Notes: generated by a model not told the origin, from the sequence alone. Shown: positions 37,548 to 49,452, counted from the stretch's first letter. The stretch: DNA of 64,000 nucleotides from Tetragonia tetragonoides (GCA_038025085.1 CM076144.1:41823001-41887000); one strand, 5' to 3'. Made by a program: numbers and translations.

Positions 37548-38355
37548 TGTTGGGGAAAACTACGGTATTTACCCACAATCACAACAACAGATAATCGGAA
37601 AAATAAAGTGCAAGAACCCAAAAACAACACAGAAAATTTTTACGTGGAAAACCCCTCTCAATTAGGGGAAAAACCACGGTGCGGATCTCCACGCACTAAA
37701 ATATAATCCACTATGATAATCAAGAGTACAAAGGTAACAATCAGAAGATCAAACAACAAGTAGACTATCTATCTTTGGTACTAGCACAAATTGACAAACC
37801 CTAGCTCAATTTGGTACTCCCACAAACCCAAAGATACACCCACAAATACCTGTCGATGACCGATCCGAGTACTCTGATTATCTTCACTCGAACAAGCCAA
37901 ATCAACCGTGAACTAGAACAAACCTCTTTGGAGAAATCCTCTATTTCTCTCACTATGTTTGTCTCTCTCTCACCGGCTCTCTTTTTTCTGTTTCGGCTGT
38001 GCTTGCTATGTCACGGCTGATTTCTCAATTGTGCAATGCCGTCCCTGTTTTATTTCTTTTTCACGGCACACCCACAAAACAAGAAGCCTTTGCTCAATCT
38101 TCTCATAGAAGATTTTCACCCCACAATATTTCTAGCCCATTAGTCCATGACACATGTCAATGGGCCAAATAAACAAAACAACAACCAAGCCCACTTATTA
38201 CTTGGTTACAAAACTCATGCAGCTTTCTTTCTTTCTTTTTTTTTCTTCTGTTTTTGTTTTTGTTTTTCTTTTTGTTCTATTTTATTTTCTATACAAACTA
38301 AAATAAAATAAAACACAACTAAATATTATTTGGTATTTGGGGCATTACCTCAACA
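37548..38355 (-). repeat. LTR (3' LTR of the element)
   Basis: 808 bp; differs from its partner by two adjacent-region substitutions (AGAAAA versus AGGCAA) and a small indel/substitution near its right edge. Confidence 0.93.
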
Positions 38356-39698
38356 AATCCTCCCTCGACCCAAATCACCAAATACTTCCACCTTGTCCGA
38401 GAAACGAACCTTCTTCTTCACGGTCTTGCTCCTCCCTATGCAATGACCCTCAACATAACACAAGTTGTTCTCCGCCTTCCTTCCTTGTACAATCAAAGTA
38501 GCACCACGATACACTTTGCACCACCTTCCCGTACCAATGTATCTACACCCTTGCGATGTCAACTCACCCAACGAAATCACATTGACACGAGCATTGGGTA
38601 CATACCTCACATTTTGGAAGGTTCTAGTCACACCACCATGGAGCTCAATTCGGATGCTTCCCATCCCTTTAACCTTCATCTTACCACTCCCCATGTTGAT
38701 GTCACCATACTCACCATCTTGGCACAAAGTATCAAACATAGCATGGTCTCTACAAATATGAACCGAAGCGCCGGAGTCCAACACCCAACTCTCTTGGCTT
38801 TCCTTCTTCTCATTGTTACTAGCCAAGAACAACTCCTTATTACCATCACTAGACATAGCCACATTAGAGGAACCGCTATCATCATCAATTTTGGTCTTAC
38901 CCATCTTCTCTTGCAGCTGCTTGAAACTCTTCAAATCATCTCTCATCTTTGGGCAACGTCTCTGAATATGACCCTTCTCACCACAATAGTAACACTCCAC
39001 GTTACTAAAGTCTCTCGCGCGTGACTTCGATCTACTTCTCGGGCCACCACCTTTTCTCTCATGATTCCTCCCTCTCTCTGACACCTCCGCAGCTAGTACT
39101 CTATCTCCTCCATCACTTGAAGAGATACCATCAACCTGCAATATCATCCGATCATTTTCTCTCAACACTGTCATTGCTTCATCTAGCGTAATCTCTGTCC
39201 TCCCTACAAGTAATGTCTGCACAATTGGCCTGTAGGACTTAGGTAGTGAAGCCAACAATAACAATGCCTCCTTTTGATCGGAGATTTCTCATCTGCATTT
39301 CTTAACTGACATACTAGCTGGTTAAAACTGTTAATGTGGTCCTGCAACGCTGTACCTTGCTCCATCTTTAGCTGGTACAACTCATATCTCAAACAAAGCT
39401 TGTTAGTCAGTGACTTTGATGCATATACACTCTGGAGCTTATCTAACAACTTCTTTGGATCTGTCTCAGTCAAGTAATTATACTTGATGTCCGGAGCCAT
39501 AGCTAATCTAATAGTACCGACAACTTTCTTCTTCTTCGATGTCCATTGGGCATCGGTCACACCAGTAGGATTTGTCTCATCTAAAGCCTCATCTAAGTTC
39601 TGCTGAACCAACAAATCCTCAACAATACTCTTCCACACAGTAAAATTAATTTTACCATCAAACAAAGGAATATCAAATTTGGGCACACTACCAGACAT
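38350..39698 (-). pseudogene. Copia Gag (UBN2 type) and protease, one frameshift
   Basis: Gag forms the virus-like particle and the aspartic protease would mature it. The first frame (39698-39204) starts MSGSVPKFDIPLFDGK with the WKSIVEDLL motif. A one-base loss near 39290 shifts reading into the second frame (39264-38350), which carries LPKSYRPIVQTLL, a zinc knuckle CYYCGEKGHIQRRC and the protease active site WVLDSGASVHIC. The frame passes through a basic tail (KTVKKKVRFSDK) and the polypurine tract, and stops on the TGA at the start of the LTR. No integrase or polymerase sequence follows, so pol was deleted. Confidence 0.9.
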
Positions 39699-39771
39699 CT
39701 TACTTGCACAAAATAATTCCTCCCTTCAACAAATACAGTATTTTTCCCACCACACGGATCCTACAACCAAA

Positions 39772-39783
39772 GCTCTGATACCA
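39772..39783 (-). promoter_or_regulatory. Primer-binding site (tRNA-Met initiator)
   Basis: TGGTATCAGAGC on the minus strand, two bases inside the 5' LTR. Confidence 0.92.
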
Positions 39784-39785
39784 CT

Positions 39786-40592
39786 TGTTGGGGAAAACTA
39801 CGGTATTTACCCACAATCACAACAACAGATAATCGGAAAAATAAAGTGCAAGAACCCAAAAACAACACAGGCAATTTTTACGTGGAAAACCCCTCTCAAT
39901 TAGGGGAAAAACCACGGTGCGGATCTCCACGCACTAAAATATAATCCACTATGATAATCAAGAGTACAAAGGTAACAATCAGAAGATCAAACAACAAGTA
40001 GACTATCTATCTTTGGTACTAGCACAAATTGACAAACCCTAGCTCAATTTGGTACTCCCACAAACCCAAAGATACACCCACAAATACCTGTCGATGACCG
40101 ATCCGAGTACTCTGATTATCTTCACTCGAACAAGCCAAATCAACCGTGAACTAGAACAAACCTCTTTGGAGAAATCCTCTATTTCTCTCACTATGTTTGT
40201 CTCTCTCTCACCGGCTCTCTTTTTTCTGTTTCGGCTGTGCTTGCTATGTCACGGCTGATTTCTCAATTGTGCAATGCCGTCCCTGTTTTATTTCTTTTTC
40301 ACGGCACACCCACAAAACAAGAAGCCTTTGCTCAATCTTCTCATAGAAGATTTTCACCCCACAATATTTCTAGCCCATTAGTCCATGACACATGTCAATG
40401 GGCCAAATAAACAAAACAACAACCAAGCCCACTTATTACTTGGTTACAAAACTCATGCAGCTTTCTTTCTTTCTTTTTTTTTCTTCTGTTTTTGTTTTTG
40501 TTTTTCTTTTTGTTCTATTTTATTTTCTATACAAACTAAAATAAAATAAAACACAACTAAATATTATTTGGTATTTGGGCGTTACCTCAACA
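39786..40592 (-). repeat. LTR (5' LTR of the element)
   Basis: 807 bp. In element orientation the primer-binding site begins two bases after its end. Confidence 0.93.
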
Positions 40593-41069
40593 CTTACTTG
40601 GGTTCAGGTTCCATTCCTCTAGGAATGAATACGATTACAAGGTGGTTGTGATTGAGATTGATTTTCCCCGGGCTATGTTTTACTCTCTTTGTTCCAAAAC
40701 TTGGAAGGACATTGAATTTCCTCCATTATCTGGGATTCATGTTTATGATTCGGATACAACAACTGTTAAAGGTGTCGTCCCCTACGGGTTGATGTATCGT
40801 CGCACAGAAGTAGACAGAGTGTTGGGCTGTACTTTGTCAAGTTTGATGTGCATAAAGAGGTCTTTAAAGAACTGCAAGTCCCACCTGGTCCTATGGGAAT
40901 CGTCACTGGTGCCAATAAGAACTGTTTGAACCTATCTGCGATCGACAACTCGTTGGCCATGTTTCATTTTACTGTTGCAGAAAGCAGCTGTATTGTTTGG
41001 CAGCAGATCAATAAAAACGATGATGATGGCGGCTTGGAGGAGATATCCTGGAAGGTTCATTCTATATAA

Positions 41070-43333
41070 GATTCATGAGGGGTTCGGGGTTGCGTGTTTC
41101 TAGATCATTTATTTGTTAACTGGGAAGGTAGAGGTTTTATCATTATTGATCAGCGATCATTGCTCACTCTCGACGAGAAAAAATTATCTTGTCGATGAGC
41201 TATTATTGATCGATAAGCAGTACTTTAAGCAGGCATTTTATTATACTGAAAGTTTGGAGAACTGGAGAAGGGCAATTACCATTTCAAGCTGAAGAGTTAG
41301 ATAATATATAGAGCAATCACAAATGCATTGCTTCGTAAGTAAATTTTGTTGCTTTTGAGGTCTCCTTAGTTATATGTTTTTGTTTACTGTGTGCATTCCT
41401 ATGACCGCCTTTCTTGATGTAGAGCACGAGAAGCTGAAGGCAGTTTTTAGTAGGGGATAGGAGAAGAAAAATAAGAAGTTAAGAACAGTGCTAGCTATGA
41501 AAGAGCAAACATGTGATGGCAGATGGATAGTGCTTATTGAAACTGAACACTAATCTTGCAAACTTTTCTGATATGTTTTAATAAAATCAACATTGTTTCC
41601 TATGTTTATAAACTATGAATTCTAATTAATTCTACTTGCATGGTGCATCTATTCAAGATTAAAGCTTATGCAATTTGAATGTATATAAAATACTGATTTA
41701 CGAACGAGCATCATTGGTTATGAAAATACTTGTTAGTGATCTCTCTAGAGTCCAAGAAAAAATAGATTGATTAGTCTGACAGGATTTCAGATGGTAGTGA
41801 CGAGAAGCTTTGGTTTGTGGCCAATGCTTTTCAGAATGTTGGGAAGGATTTGATTGGCAGAACTCGATCTGCAGCGAAATAATTGGAATATTCTTGAGAT
41901 ATTGAAGGATTGTGTACTACGCAATCATAATGCATTATAAGCAAACAAAGTACAGTGGAGCATGTATATTCTTGCAGAGTGATATGCAAGAGACTTCTGC
42001 GTTACTGAAAAAAGAGGTGCCAAGGATTTGGGAGTTCACTTGAAATGAATGTTTTTGAAGGAGAAGCGTCAATTGAAATGTGCATTTGTACACAAAATTT
42101 GGTCTCGCTCTAATTGTGTAAGGAAGGATTCACTAGCTAGCTATAAAAAATGGAGCATCCAACGTGCTGATGGCAGAATTCAGGCTTAGAGTAGTTTTGG
42201 TTTCTAAGGATTTATAACTTGAACATTCAAAGAACATTCCTGAGCAATGATCTAATCATATTTGACAGTGCTTTCTTAATAGCTTGTTCCTTTTTACAGT
42301 TTATAGCAATCATTGCATGATCTTCAAATATATTTCATATGTTCATCGTTGCAATTACTTACAGGGGTAGACCCCCGTATTGAGGTATGGGTTCAACTGA
42401 CCCCATATCTTTTAAAAATATTTGGTGAAAGCTTTTGTGGATTAAAGGAAAATAGAAATTGTTTCCCCATTTGCATCCATATTATTGGAGCAATTTCCTA
42501 ATGCACCCTTAAAAAGTAAAATACTAGCCTATAAAGTTGAGGGTAGAATGGAAATTATATAAAAAACAGAAACAAGGGCACGTGATTGATGGCCCATAGC
42601 TGACTAAAAGCTGAAACATACACTCTCTCTCCTCTCATTCACTCTCTCTCCTCTCATGAGTGATGCTAGATCCCAAACTAGGCCAAGTACAAAAAATAAC
42701 TCTACAGTCGCATATACTAAGATACGACAAATCCATATAATACGGCGGTGAATACGTACGCTGTATTAAATTCAAATGCAAGAATTGCACCCCAAAAAAC
42801 AAAAACGAGGAGAGAGAAAAACGATTGTGAGAACTGAAGAGCTCATTGGGAGAACTGAAGAGCTCACTGGGGAAGAAAGTACAAGACACGATGAAGGCGA
42901 ACCCTGCAAAGTAATTGACCGACGATCGTCGTCGCCGACCTTTCGATAATCGGTAAGTTCTGGCTTTGTAGCTAAATTAATTTTTGAGTTTTGCGCCTGG
43001 TTCTGGCTTTGTAAGGATTTGTAGCTAACTTAATCTGGTCGTTATTGGGAATTTTGATTCCACTTGTTGATTGTTTTGGTCTGTCGAATTGAGTTTTGAA
43101 AAATAAATTGATGTACTATTGCGTTTGAACTAGGGAATTAGGGTACAAAACACGCAATTCTAATTGTGAATGGATTTACGTTTCCTAATTTATTGGAAGA
43201 CATTCCCTAATAGAATTCCCTAATTGAGGATATAAAAGAGGTTAATTGGTTTGAATTCTGGGGTTTAGTTTGTTGAATTGCTCTTTTGAAGAATTTGGGG
43301 CTTGGGCTAAATTGATATTTGAATTATTTCAGT
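41070..43333. other. Intergenic; no gene recognised
   Basis: AT-rich sequence without a coherent coding frame. A CT-rich block (CTCTCTCCTCTCATTCACTC) lies near 42622-42657 and could be leader or promoter of the Ulp1-like gene. A possible untranslated leader intron runs from about 42950 (CGGTAAGTT) to about 43330. Confidence 0.35.
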
Positions 43334-46300
43334 ATGGCTAGAACTAAAAGGCCAAGGGTTGCTCGTACGAATTTGGAGCCCGAACCCCAGAATGTGCCTG
43401 AACCCAGAATGTGCCTTTTGAAGAAATTGATCCTCAAGAGGGTGGTGGTTGTGAAACTAATCATCATGACGCATCACTTAGTAAACGAGGTCGAGGTCGA
43501 GGTCGAGGTCGTGCGAGTATCGGTGATGGTGATCACGACAATGAAACAGTCCCAAATGATGCAGATGATAACATCCCAAATGATGCAAATGATAACATCC
43601 CAAATGATGCAAATGATCAAAATCAGGAGGCACAACCCCACCATATCGTAATAAACGAGGTGGGACTGCAATTCTTGGCAGGCCTAAAAAGTGGCCGCGC
43701 GGGGTATGAACCTCTTAACCTATTATATGAGGTGTTATTCCAATTGATAGAATGCATAATTTATTTACTTGTTTGTTCAATCTGCGATTAGGAAGAACCG
43801 ACAAGTGATAGTGTGGTGAGAAGAACTTGGTTATTGTATCGGAAGGTAAGTGGGTTGTGGCCGTTCATAAGTTATATTTAATTGGCTTGCAAATTTAGAT
43901 TGTCCTGATCACTTAATTACATGTGTTAACAACCAAAGTTATATTCTATTTTCCTGATCACTTAGTTACATGTGTTAACAACCAAATTTATATTGCCTTG
44001 ATCACTTGAATTGGCCAACTTGTGTTTAGCAACCAAATATGAACTGTCGGATAGAAAAGTTTTCGCGTATCGTTGCAACTTTTGATAATCGAAAGAGAAA
44101 AATGGTTGAAAGTATGGGGTTTGGAGGGCTGCTTGATATCCAATTGAACGTGAATCAGAGACAACTCAGCTATTGGTTGATGACGCGTTTCGACCCAAAA
44201 CTTAAAGCACTACGTGTACGTGATGGCAAGATTTTGTATCTGACTCCAAAACATGTCAGTTGGGTTTTGTGAACTTCTTTAACTGGGAGAGATGTGCCAT
44301 TGAAAGCTGATGAGACGGTTCGTGCAAAGATTGAGGATCTTCGTAGGAGTTTTATATGGTACAGAGGGGGTTTCTGTATGGATCAGATAATGGGGGTTGT
44401 ACAAAGTCCCTTAGACGGGGAAGTCTCCAAGTTTGCCTTTAAAGATGCATTCTTGATGATGGCTTTGGGAATGGTCCTAGCTCCAACAAAATCCTCAAGT
44501 CTGTGTAAGCAGTTGTTTCCTACCGTCGCAGTTGCAAATAAAGCCAATAAGTATAACTCGGTAAATTTGTGTTGGATAAGTTGGCTCAGTACGGGAGAAC
44601 ATTCAAGAAGAAGTACGACAAGGAACAATATGTAGCCAGATGTGGTGGATGCCCGATATTTTTAGTGGTAACCTTATTTTCATTTTTGTGGTTTATTATT
44701 TATTATTAGCATATTTTATGGTTATTTTTCTATACATGTCTTTGAATTTGATGCAAAAATTTTACTTAGATCGACTGGCGATTCCCCCTTGTGAGGTGGA
44801 ATTTGTTTCCTAGCATCAAGGCGTGGACTCAACAAGATGTTAGATTTGCAAAGAAGGCGAACGAGTGTAGTAATGGTGACTACGGTGCCTGCGAGGTCAG
44901 TTAGTAAAAGTAAAAGCATTGCTATAGACATAGTAATAACAATAGTAGTAATAACGAGTATAAGTCTTTTTCGTAGATGTTGAATGCTGCATATGGGAGC
45001 AATCACCCCTTAGAAGGTCAAGATTCGTCACGCCTCCACCATATTTGATGGTAATAGATAATTGTGAGGAGGAGTCTGATTCCAGCACCGGGGTTCCCCG
45101 ACAGAAGGGTAAGGTGAAACCTCCCAGGACGTTCAAGAGAAAAACGAATGAACATGGTGATGTCGTATCAAACCAGAATGGTGTTTCCCTACAGAATGCG
45201 AATGCGAATGCGAATGCTAAGCTTCCCCGTAAACGGAAGAAGCTGAATGTTGAAGGCACTAACAGTCAAAATGCCCCTGACGCTGAACATGCTGAACATC
45301 ATTATCAATAGAAGAGGACCACGGAAATAGCAACAAGTGAGGAGGAGACCGAGGAGGAGGAGGAGGTTTATGAAGAATTGAGCGAACCAGAACCAAGTTG
45401 TTGCTCTTCTGGAGAGCAATATATGCCAGATGGTGAGGCATATCACCTTCCCATCATATTAGGATGTCTGTTGCGGATATTATACGTATTACGCATGACC
45501 ATCATGAAGTTGACTATATCCAAGTCGCTACTAATTACGTAGATAATAATTTTGATGACATGCTTTCAATTAATGAGTTGTTAGGTAATGTTCCGATCTT
45601 GAACACGCTGGGTAACAACAATGGTCAAAATGATAATGCTGAGAATAATGAAGCTGCTAATGCTGATTATACTGAGGTTTCAAAGTCTGCTGAACATAAT
45701 GACAAAGAAGCTAGCCATCATTCTGGCAATGCTGATGTTCCTGACGATGATGCTGCCACCAATGGCAATTGCAATGGTGACACTGCCACCACTGGCAATG
45801 CCAATGGTGACAATGCCAATGGTAACAATGCCAATGGTGATGCTGTAGGGAATGGCAATGCCAATGGTTACACTGCTAGCAATGCTCCCATAAAAGGCAT
45901 CAGTGACGATGCAAAAGGATCGAGTGAGGATGCAAATGATGCGAAAGGATCGAGTGAGGATGCAAATGATGCGAAAGGCCCGAGTGAGGATGCCAATGCT
46001 GCCAAAGGTCCGAGTGATGAGGATGCCAATAATGCCAATGCCAATGCTGAGACAACCAAAGGCCTGAGTGAGGATGTCAATGCCAATAAAGGCCCGAGTG
46101 AGGATGTCAATGCCAATAAAGGCCCGAGTGAGGTAACCATTGGTGTTGTCAATGACCTGAAGGAACAGGACAAGAAATATGATTTCTTATCACAGGATGA
46201 CGTTTCTTCTAGAGAAAGTGCTGCATCAAGAGAAAGTGCTGCCAAGTCACCTAAGTCTTCCTTCAATGGAAAACCTGCCAATAAAGGTCCAAGTACCCGG

Positions 46301-47808
46301 AAACGGAGAATCCTCACCGATCCGACGCCGGATTGTTTTGAGAAGTCCATTCCCTTGAAACACCGCACCACATTCCAGAAACAATTTTTACAATGGGTAA
46401 GAGATTACAAGGTGACAGGAGGAGGAACAACAATTATTGGAAAGGAAAGTGAAATGTAAGGGTAGATTTTTTTTTTTCTAACAACTAACTAACCATGTCT
46501 GTCTTGCGGCGGGTCTTTAAGATGTCAAATTCCATTCATTATAGGGAACCTCAAAAAAAAGGATCTGTGGTGTTTTCACGAGGCGTATATTATGCAACAG
46601 TGACAGATGTGGCAACAATGGCAAAGCCGCGAAGTCGCTTGTCTGACCAGGTAACATTTCCAATAGTAATAGTCGCTTAAAACATGTACTCGTTATTTAC
46701 ACCATCAAATGCATTGACCATGTATTTGTTTTGAAGTATGTAAATGTTGTTGCACATATTTACACGGATCGATGGCAGCAAAGTGAGTTTAAGGATAAGA
46801 GTAGGAGAGTCATGCTTGAAGCTTTCTTCTGGGTAGGGCTCTTAATCTCATATTTCTCCAAAAATGAATTTTTTGTTCATTGATACAATACCACATGCAG
46901 AGACATATCACATCACACACAGAACAAGGCATTTTGGCACAGACATTTGACAAACGTGTTAAAGATTCAGCTCGACCTCTTGCCGGACTGAAGATTGTAA
47001 ATATTTTTGTGGTAGGTACGAAATATATATTTAGTTTATCACTGTATTTAGTTGTGATATCTAAAATACTTCAATACTTTTTTGTTTTGTGGAAGGTATT
47101 TGTTCCTGTCATGGAGGGTGAGCACTGGTATTGTGTCGCGTACTCTATGCGAACAAATAGTGATCATAGATTCGTTATACGATACAATAAAGGAATGTCA
47201 TTCAACTGTTGTATCGTTGTTGGTAAGATACCATTATGTGACATTGTATTAGATAGGCCAAATATGGCCCTTCACATCAATAAACAAACCTGAACATATG
47301 TTTATTCATGCAGAACAAAGGCATGCATAAATTATTTTCGTATTTGGACGCAACCTGGTCCGCGGACCTGAGCAATTGGGGTCTGAAGATGTTGAAAATG
47401 ACGAAGCAATCAGATACGTACGTCTTGTAATAGTAATTGTTTACGTGATAGTATATTCCCTTGTATTGTGAATGGATATTCATACAGTATGTACTGTTTA
47501 GGAGTTCTTGTGGCGTGCTAATGCTTTTAGCTATCAAGAAATGTGCTTCAAGGTTCGTTGACAATCTCCAACTGGTACGTTTACATAACCTTTATTGTTC
47601 TTTTTTTGTTATTGATGCAAACTACATGCGTAATAGATCTTATTTATTGCAGGACCTTAAAGATCAACAAGAGAAGTTGATCATCGACAATGTTCTGTCC
47701 GCAGACAATGAGTCATATACGGAAGTGGAGAAAATGATGGGTGTTAAGAAAGTGGAGAAAGTGGAGAAAATGAAGGGTGTTAAGAAAAGAAAATGCATAA
47801 AAGGTTGA
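43334..47808 (+). pseudogene. Ulp1-like cysteine-protease gene, decayed, transposon-associated type
   Basis: Ulp1 proteases remove SUMO-like modifiers; plant genomes hold many transposon-carried or derived copies. Segments in order: an N-terminus with MARTKRPRVARTN and an RGRGRGRGR stretch; a globular block (MGFGGLLDIQLNVNQRQLSY, LYLTPKHVSWVL, VPLKADETVRAKIEDLRR, DAFLMMALGMVLAPT); a long hydrophilic repeat region (45464-46459); then a C-terminal Ulp1-like region with VFVPVMEGEHWYCVAYS (His codon 47123-47125) and SSCGVLMLLAIKKC (Cys codon 47509-47511). The expected Asp after the His strand reads VIRYNKG, so it seems lost. Lesions: a frameshift near 43403, an in-frame TGA at 44270-44272, a frameshift near 44560, another near 44790, an in-frame TAG at 45309-45311 and a frameshift near 45450. 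Intron borders such as CTGACCAG/GTAACATTT are still visible. Confidence 0.7.
45464..46459 (+). CDS. Hydrophilic repeat exon of the Ulp1-like gene
   Basis: An open stretch of 331 codons, the longest in the Ulp1-like locus. Residues of about 45-150 are rich in Asn/Ala/Gly/Asp with NANGD-type units. Residues of about 150-225 hold seven or eight copies of an 11-12-residue unit of the form KGPSEDANDA. The end is basic (STRKRRILTDPTPD, then SIPLKHRTTFQKQFLQWV). It is probably an internal exon whose donor lies at ATGG/GTAAGA near 46395. Low-complexity linkers of this kind separate the N-terminal block from the protease region. The repeats are also a source of frame instability. Confidence 0.55.
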   Translation: MSVADIIRITHDHHEVDYIQVATNYVDNNFDDMLSINELLGNVPILNTLGNNNGQNDNAENNEAANADYTEVSKSAEHNDKEASHHSGNADVPDDDAATNGNCNGDTATTGNANGDNANGNNANGDAVGNGNANGYTASNAPIKGISDDAKGSSEDANDAKGSSEDANDAKGPSEDANAAKGPSDEDANNANANAETTKGLSEDVNANKGPSEDVNANKGPSEVTIGVVNDLKEQDKKYDFLSQDDVSSRESAASRESAAKSPKSSFNGKPANKGPSTRKRRILTDPTPDCFEKSIPLKHRTTFQKQFLQWVRDYKVTGGGTTIIGKESEM

Positions 47809-47924
47809 GGGAGGGAGGTCCTATATTTTGGGAAGTACCCCGTTTCGGCTTTGTTTATGAATTGGTTTGTTTAAGAATGATTTTCGAATGTAATGTTTAT
47901 GGCTAATGGATGTGGGCCAAATAT

Positions 47925-48445
47925 TGGGCTGATTTGATAATTTGAAGTGTTATTTGACTTTGGGCCAAATACTGGGCTGGTTCATGAGGAAAAAAAGTAG
48001 GGCCCGAATTTTATAAGCAGTTCAAAATTATGCCCTTTGCCCAGAAACCAACATTTTGATAATCTAAAAAACAACCATAAAAAACAAATGGTCCAGTCGG
48101 AGTAAACTTTTTAACTTTGAAATTGCTTTATGTAGCTGAATGCTTTCCAATTATATTGATTGACAAGCTATTTCATGTTCAATTTAGGGAGTTGATATTG
48201 GGCTGATTTGATAATTGGAAGTGCTATTTGACTTTGGGACAAATACTGGGTTGGTTCAACCATAATAAACAAATGGTCCAATCGGAGTAAACAATTTAAC
48301 TTTGAAATTATTTTATGGTGCTTAATGCTTTCCAATTATATTGAGAGAAGCGATTCATGTTCAATTTATGGAGTTGATATTGGGCTGATTTGATAATCGA
48401 AAGTGGAAAAGATAGGACCAATTCATGAGAAAAAAACTACGGCCC
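47925..48445. repeat. Diverged direct repeats downstream of the Ulp1-like gene
   Basis: The phrase ATTGGGCTGATTTGATAAT starts at about 47925, 48198 and 48376. It is followed by recognisably related sequence, including ACAAATGGTCCARTCGGAGTAAAC and TGCTTTCCAATTATATTGA, so two to three degenerate units of 180-270 bp are present. Confidence 0.7.
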
Positions 48446-48714
48446 GAATATTGGGCTGATTTTGGCCTTGCCTAGAAACCATAAAAAAAAAACACCATAA
48501 AAAACAAATGGTCACTAAAGCCAAAAATCGGAGTAAACAATGATAGACAAATATTATTTCCAAATTTATTGCTTAATGCTTAATGCTTAATTCTTCCAAT
48601 TATATTGTTGGATTTCCAAATTTGAAAAAAAAGGTACATCAAGACTTTCCAACACCATGCTTAATCCCCATTAAGCATCCCCAACCCCAAGACAACATTT
48701 ACATTAAGACTCCA

Positions 48715-49266
48715 TCATTTCCCACCATTATCACCACTAGCATTCACATCATCACCATTAGCATTCACACCATTAGCATCATCACCATTATCCTCATATT
48801 TCTGAACCCTCTCCTTGAGATCCAAATTTCCTCCTCCATCAAGGCAACTTCGTCTTTCAGTCCCTTGTATCGGCGTTTTTGCTTCTTCATCGCCCGTACT
48901 TGGTTCTTCAATTTCGTCGCCTGCTCTAGAATTTTGTCCCCCATGGAGGATTGAACTCTCTGGATCTCCCTCATGTAAGGGCACGTAGAAATAAAATCTG
49001 GAAGTGGAAAAATATCAAATACAGCAAATATATCTTTGTTAGTGGAAAAATATTGTTAACAACAAATATCACTATGTGTTAGGGCATTAACAAAATATTA
49101 TACCGGCTTTGGAGTCAGGCCTACGCCTTTCCCATTCCTGTATCAACTCAATCAACTGAGTAGTATTTTGTATCTCATTGTTAGAAGTGAGCACCTTCAA
49201 TATTCTGTATTCTTCTGCTAGGCTTGAGATATCGTATACAGTTGTACTTCTTCTAGGGTTTGACAT
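48715..49266 (-). pseudogene. Small two-exon coiled-coil gene, frameshifted
   Basis: Exon 1 (49266-49104) encodes MSNPRRSTTVYDISSLAEEY and a helical segment ending EWERRRPDSKA. It leaves phase 1 into exon 2 (48997-48715), which gives DFISTCPYMREIQ and a basic coiled coil (ILEQATKLKNQVRAMKKQK). A one-base shift near 48832 moves the ending (LKERVQKYEDNGDDANGVN) into another frame. The family is not recognised. Layout, intron phase and strand match the two genes at 59.6 and 61.0 kb. A single sequencing error could also explain the shift. Confidence 0.55.
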
Positions 49267-49452
49267 GATTAAAGGTAGGAAAAGTAAAAGGTACTAATGG
49301 ACGGTAGAAAAAAGAAGACGATGGGTGGAGGTGAAGAAGGAAGGAATTGATCTCCTTTTATATCCAACGAAGGATCTGAATTAATAGGGTAGCACTGTTC
49401 GTAATAACCGCAGTTGGTGGCAGGTTAACATTAATACGAACGCCCCGATGAA

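Larger units (their letters stand above)
37548..40592 (-). mobile_element. Young Copia-type LTR element encoding only Gag-protease
   Basis: Two LTRs of 808 and 807 bp (37548-38355 and 39786-40592), about 99.5% identical by eye, begin TG and end CA. CTTAC target-site duplications flank them (37543-37547 and 40593-40597). Internally, transcribed on the minus strand, there is a primer-binding site TGGTATCAGAGC matching initiator tRNA-Met, gag, a protease motif, and a purine-rich tract GGGTCGAGGGAGGATT abutting the 3' LTR. Integrase, RT and RNase H are absent; the interior is only about 1.43 kb. This matches the described class of non-autonomous terminal-repeat elements with GAG. Confidence 0.93.
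37103..41069 (+). pseudogene. F-box protein with FBA domain, disrupted
   Basis: F-box proteins are substrate receptors of SCF ubiquitin ligases. The start ATG at 37103 opens an N-terminal F-box (FPVDIMILILQKLPPKTLL, then CVSKSWYSLI). An in-frame TAA at 37418-37420 interrupts the conserved GxCNGVICL motif. Coding sequence continues to 37547, where a 3-kb Copia-type element interrupts it. Past the element (from 40593) the same frame resumes with FBA-domain sequence (LGFRFHSSRNEYDYKVVVI, FYSLCSKTWKDIE). A frameshift near 40830 moves the C-terminal third (KFDVHKEVFKELQVP) into another frame, which ends at 41069. So there are three independent lesions: nonsense, transposon, frameshift. The order of events is unknown. 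Confidence 0.85.

Noticed and set aside
38443..39024. 193-codon frame on the plus strand
   Set aside because: Antisense of the Copia gag-protease; the minus frame carries the zinc knuckle and protease motifs.
45868..46371. 167-codon Ser/Leu/Ala-rich frame on the minus strand
   Set aside because: It is the antisense shadow of the repeat exon at 45464-46459.
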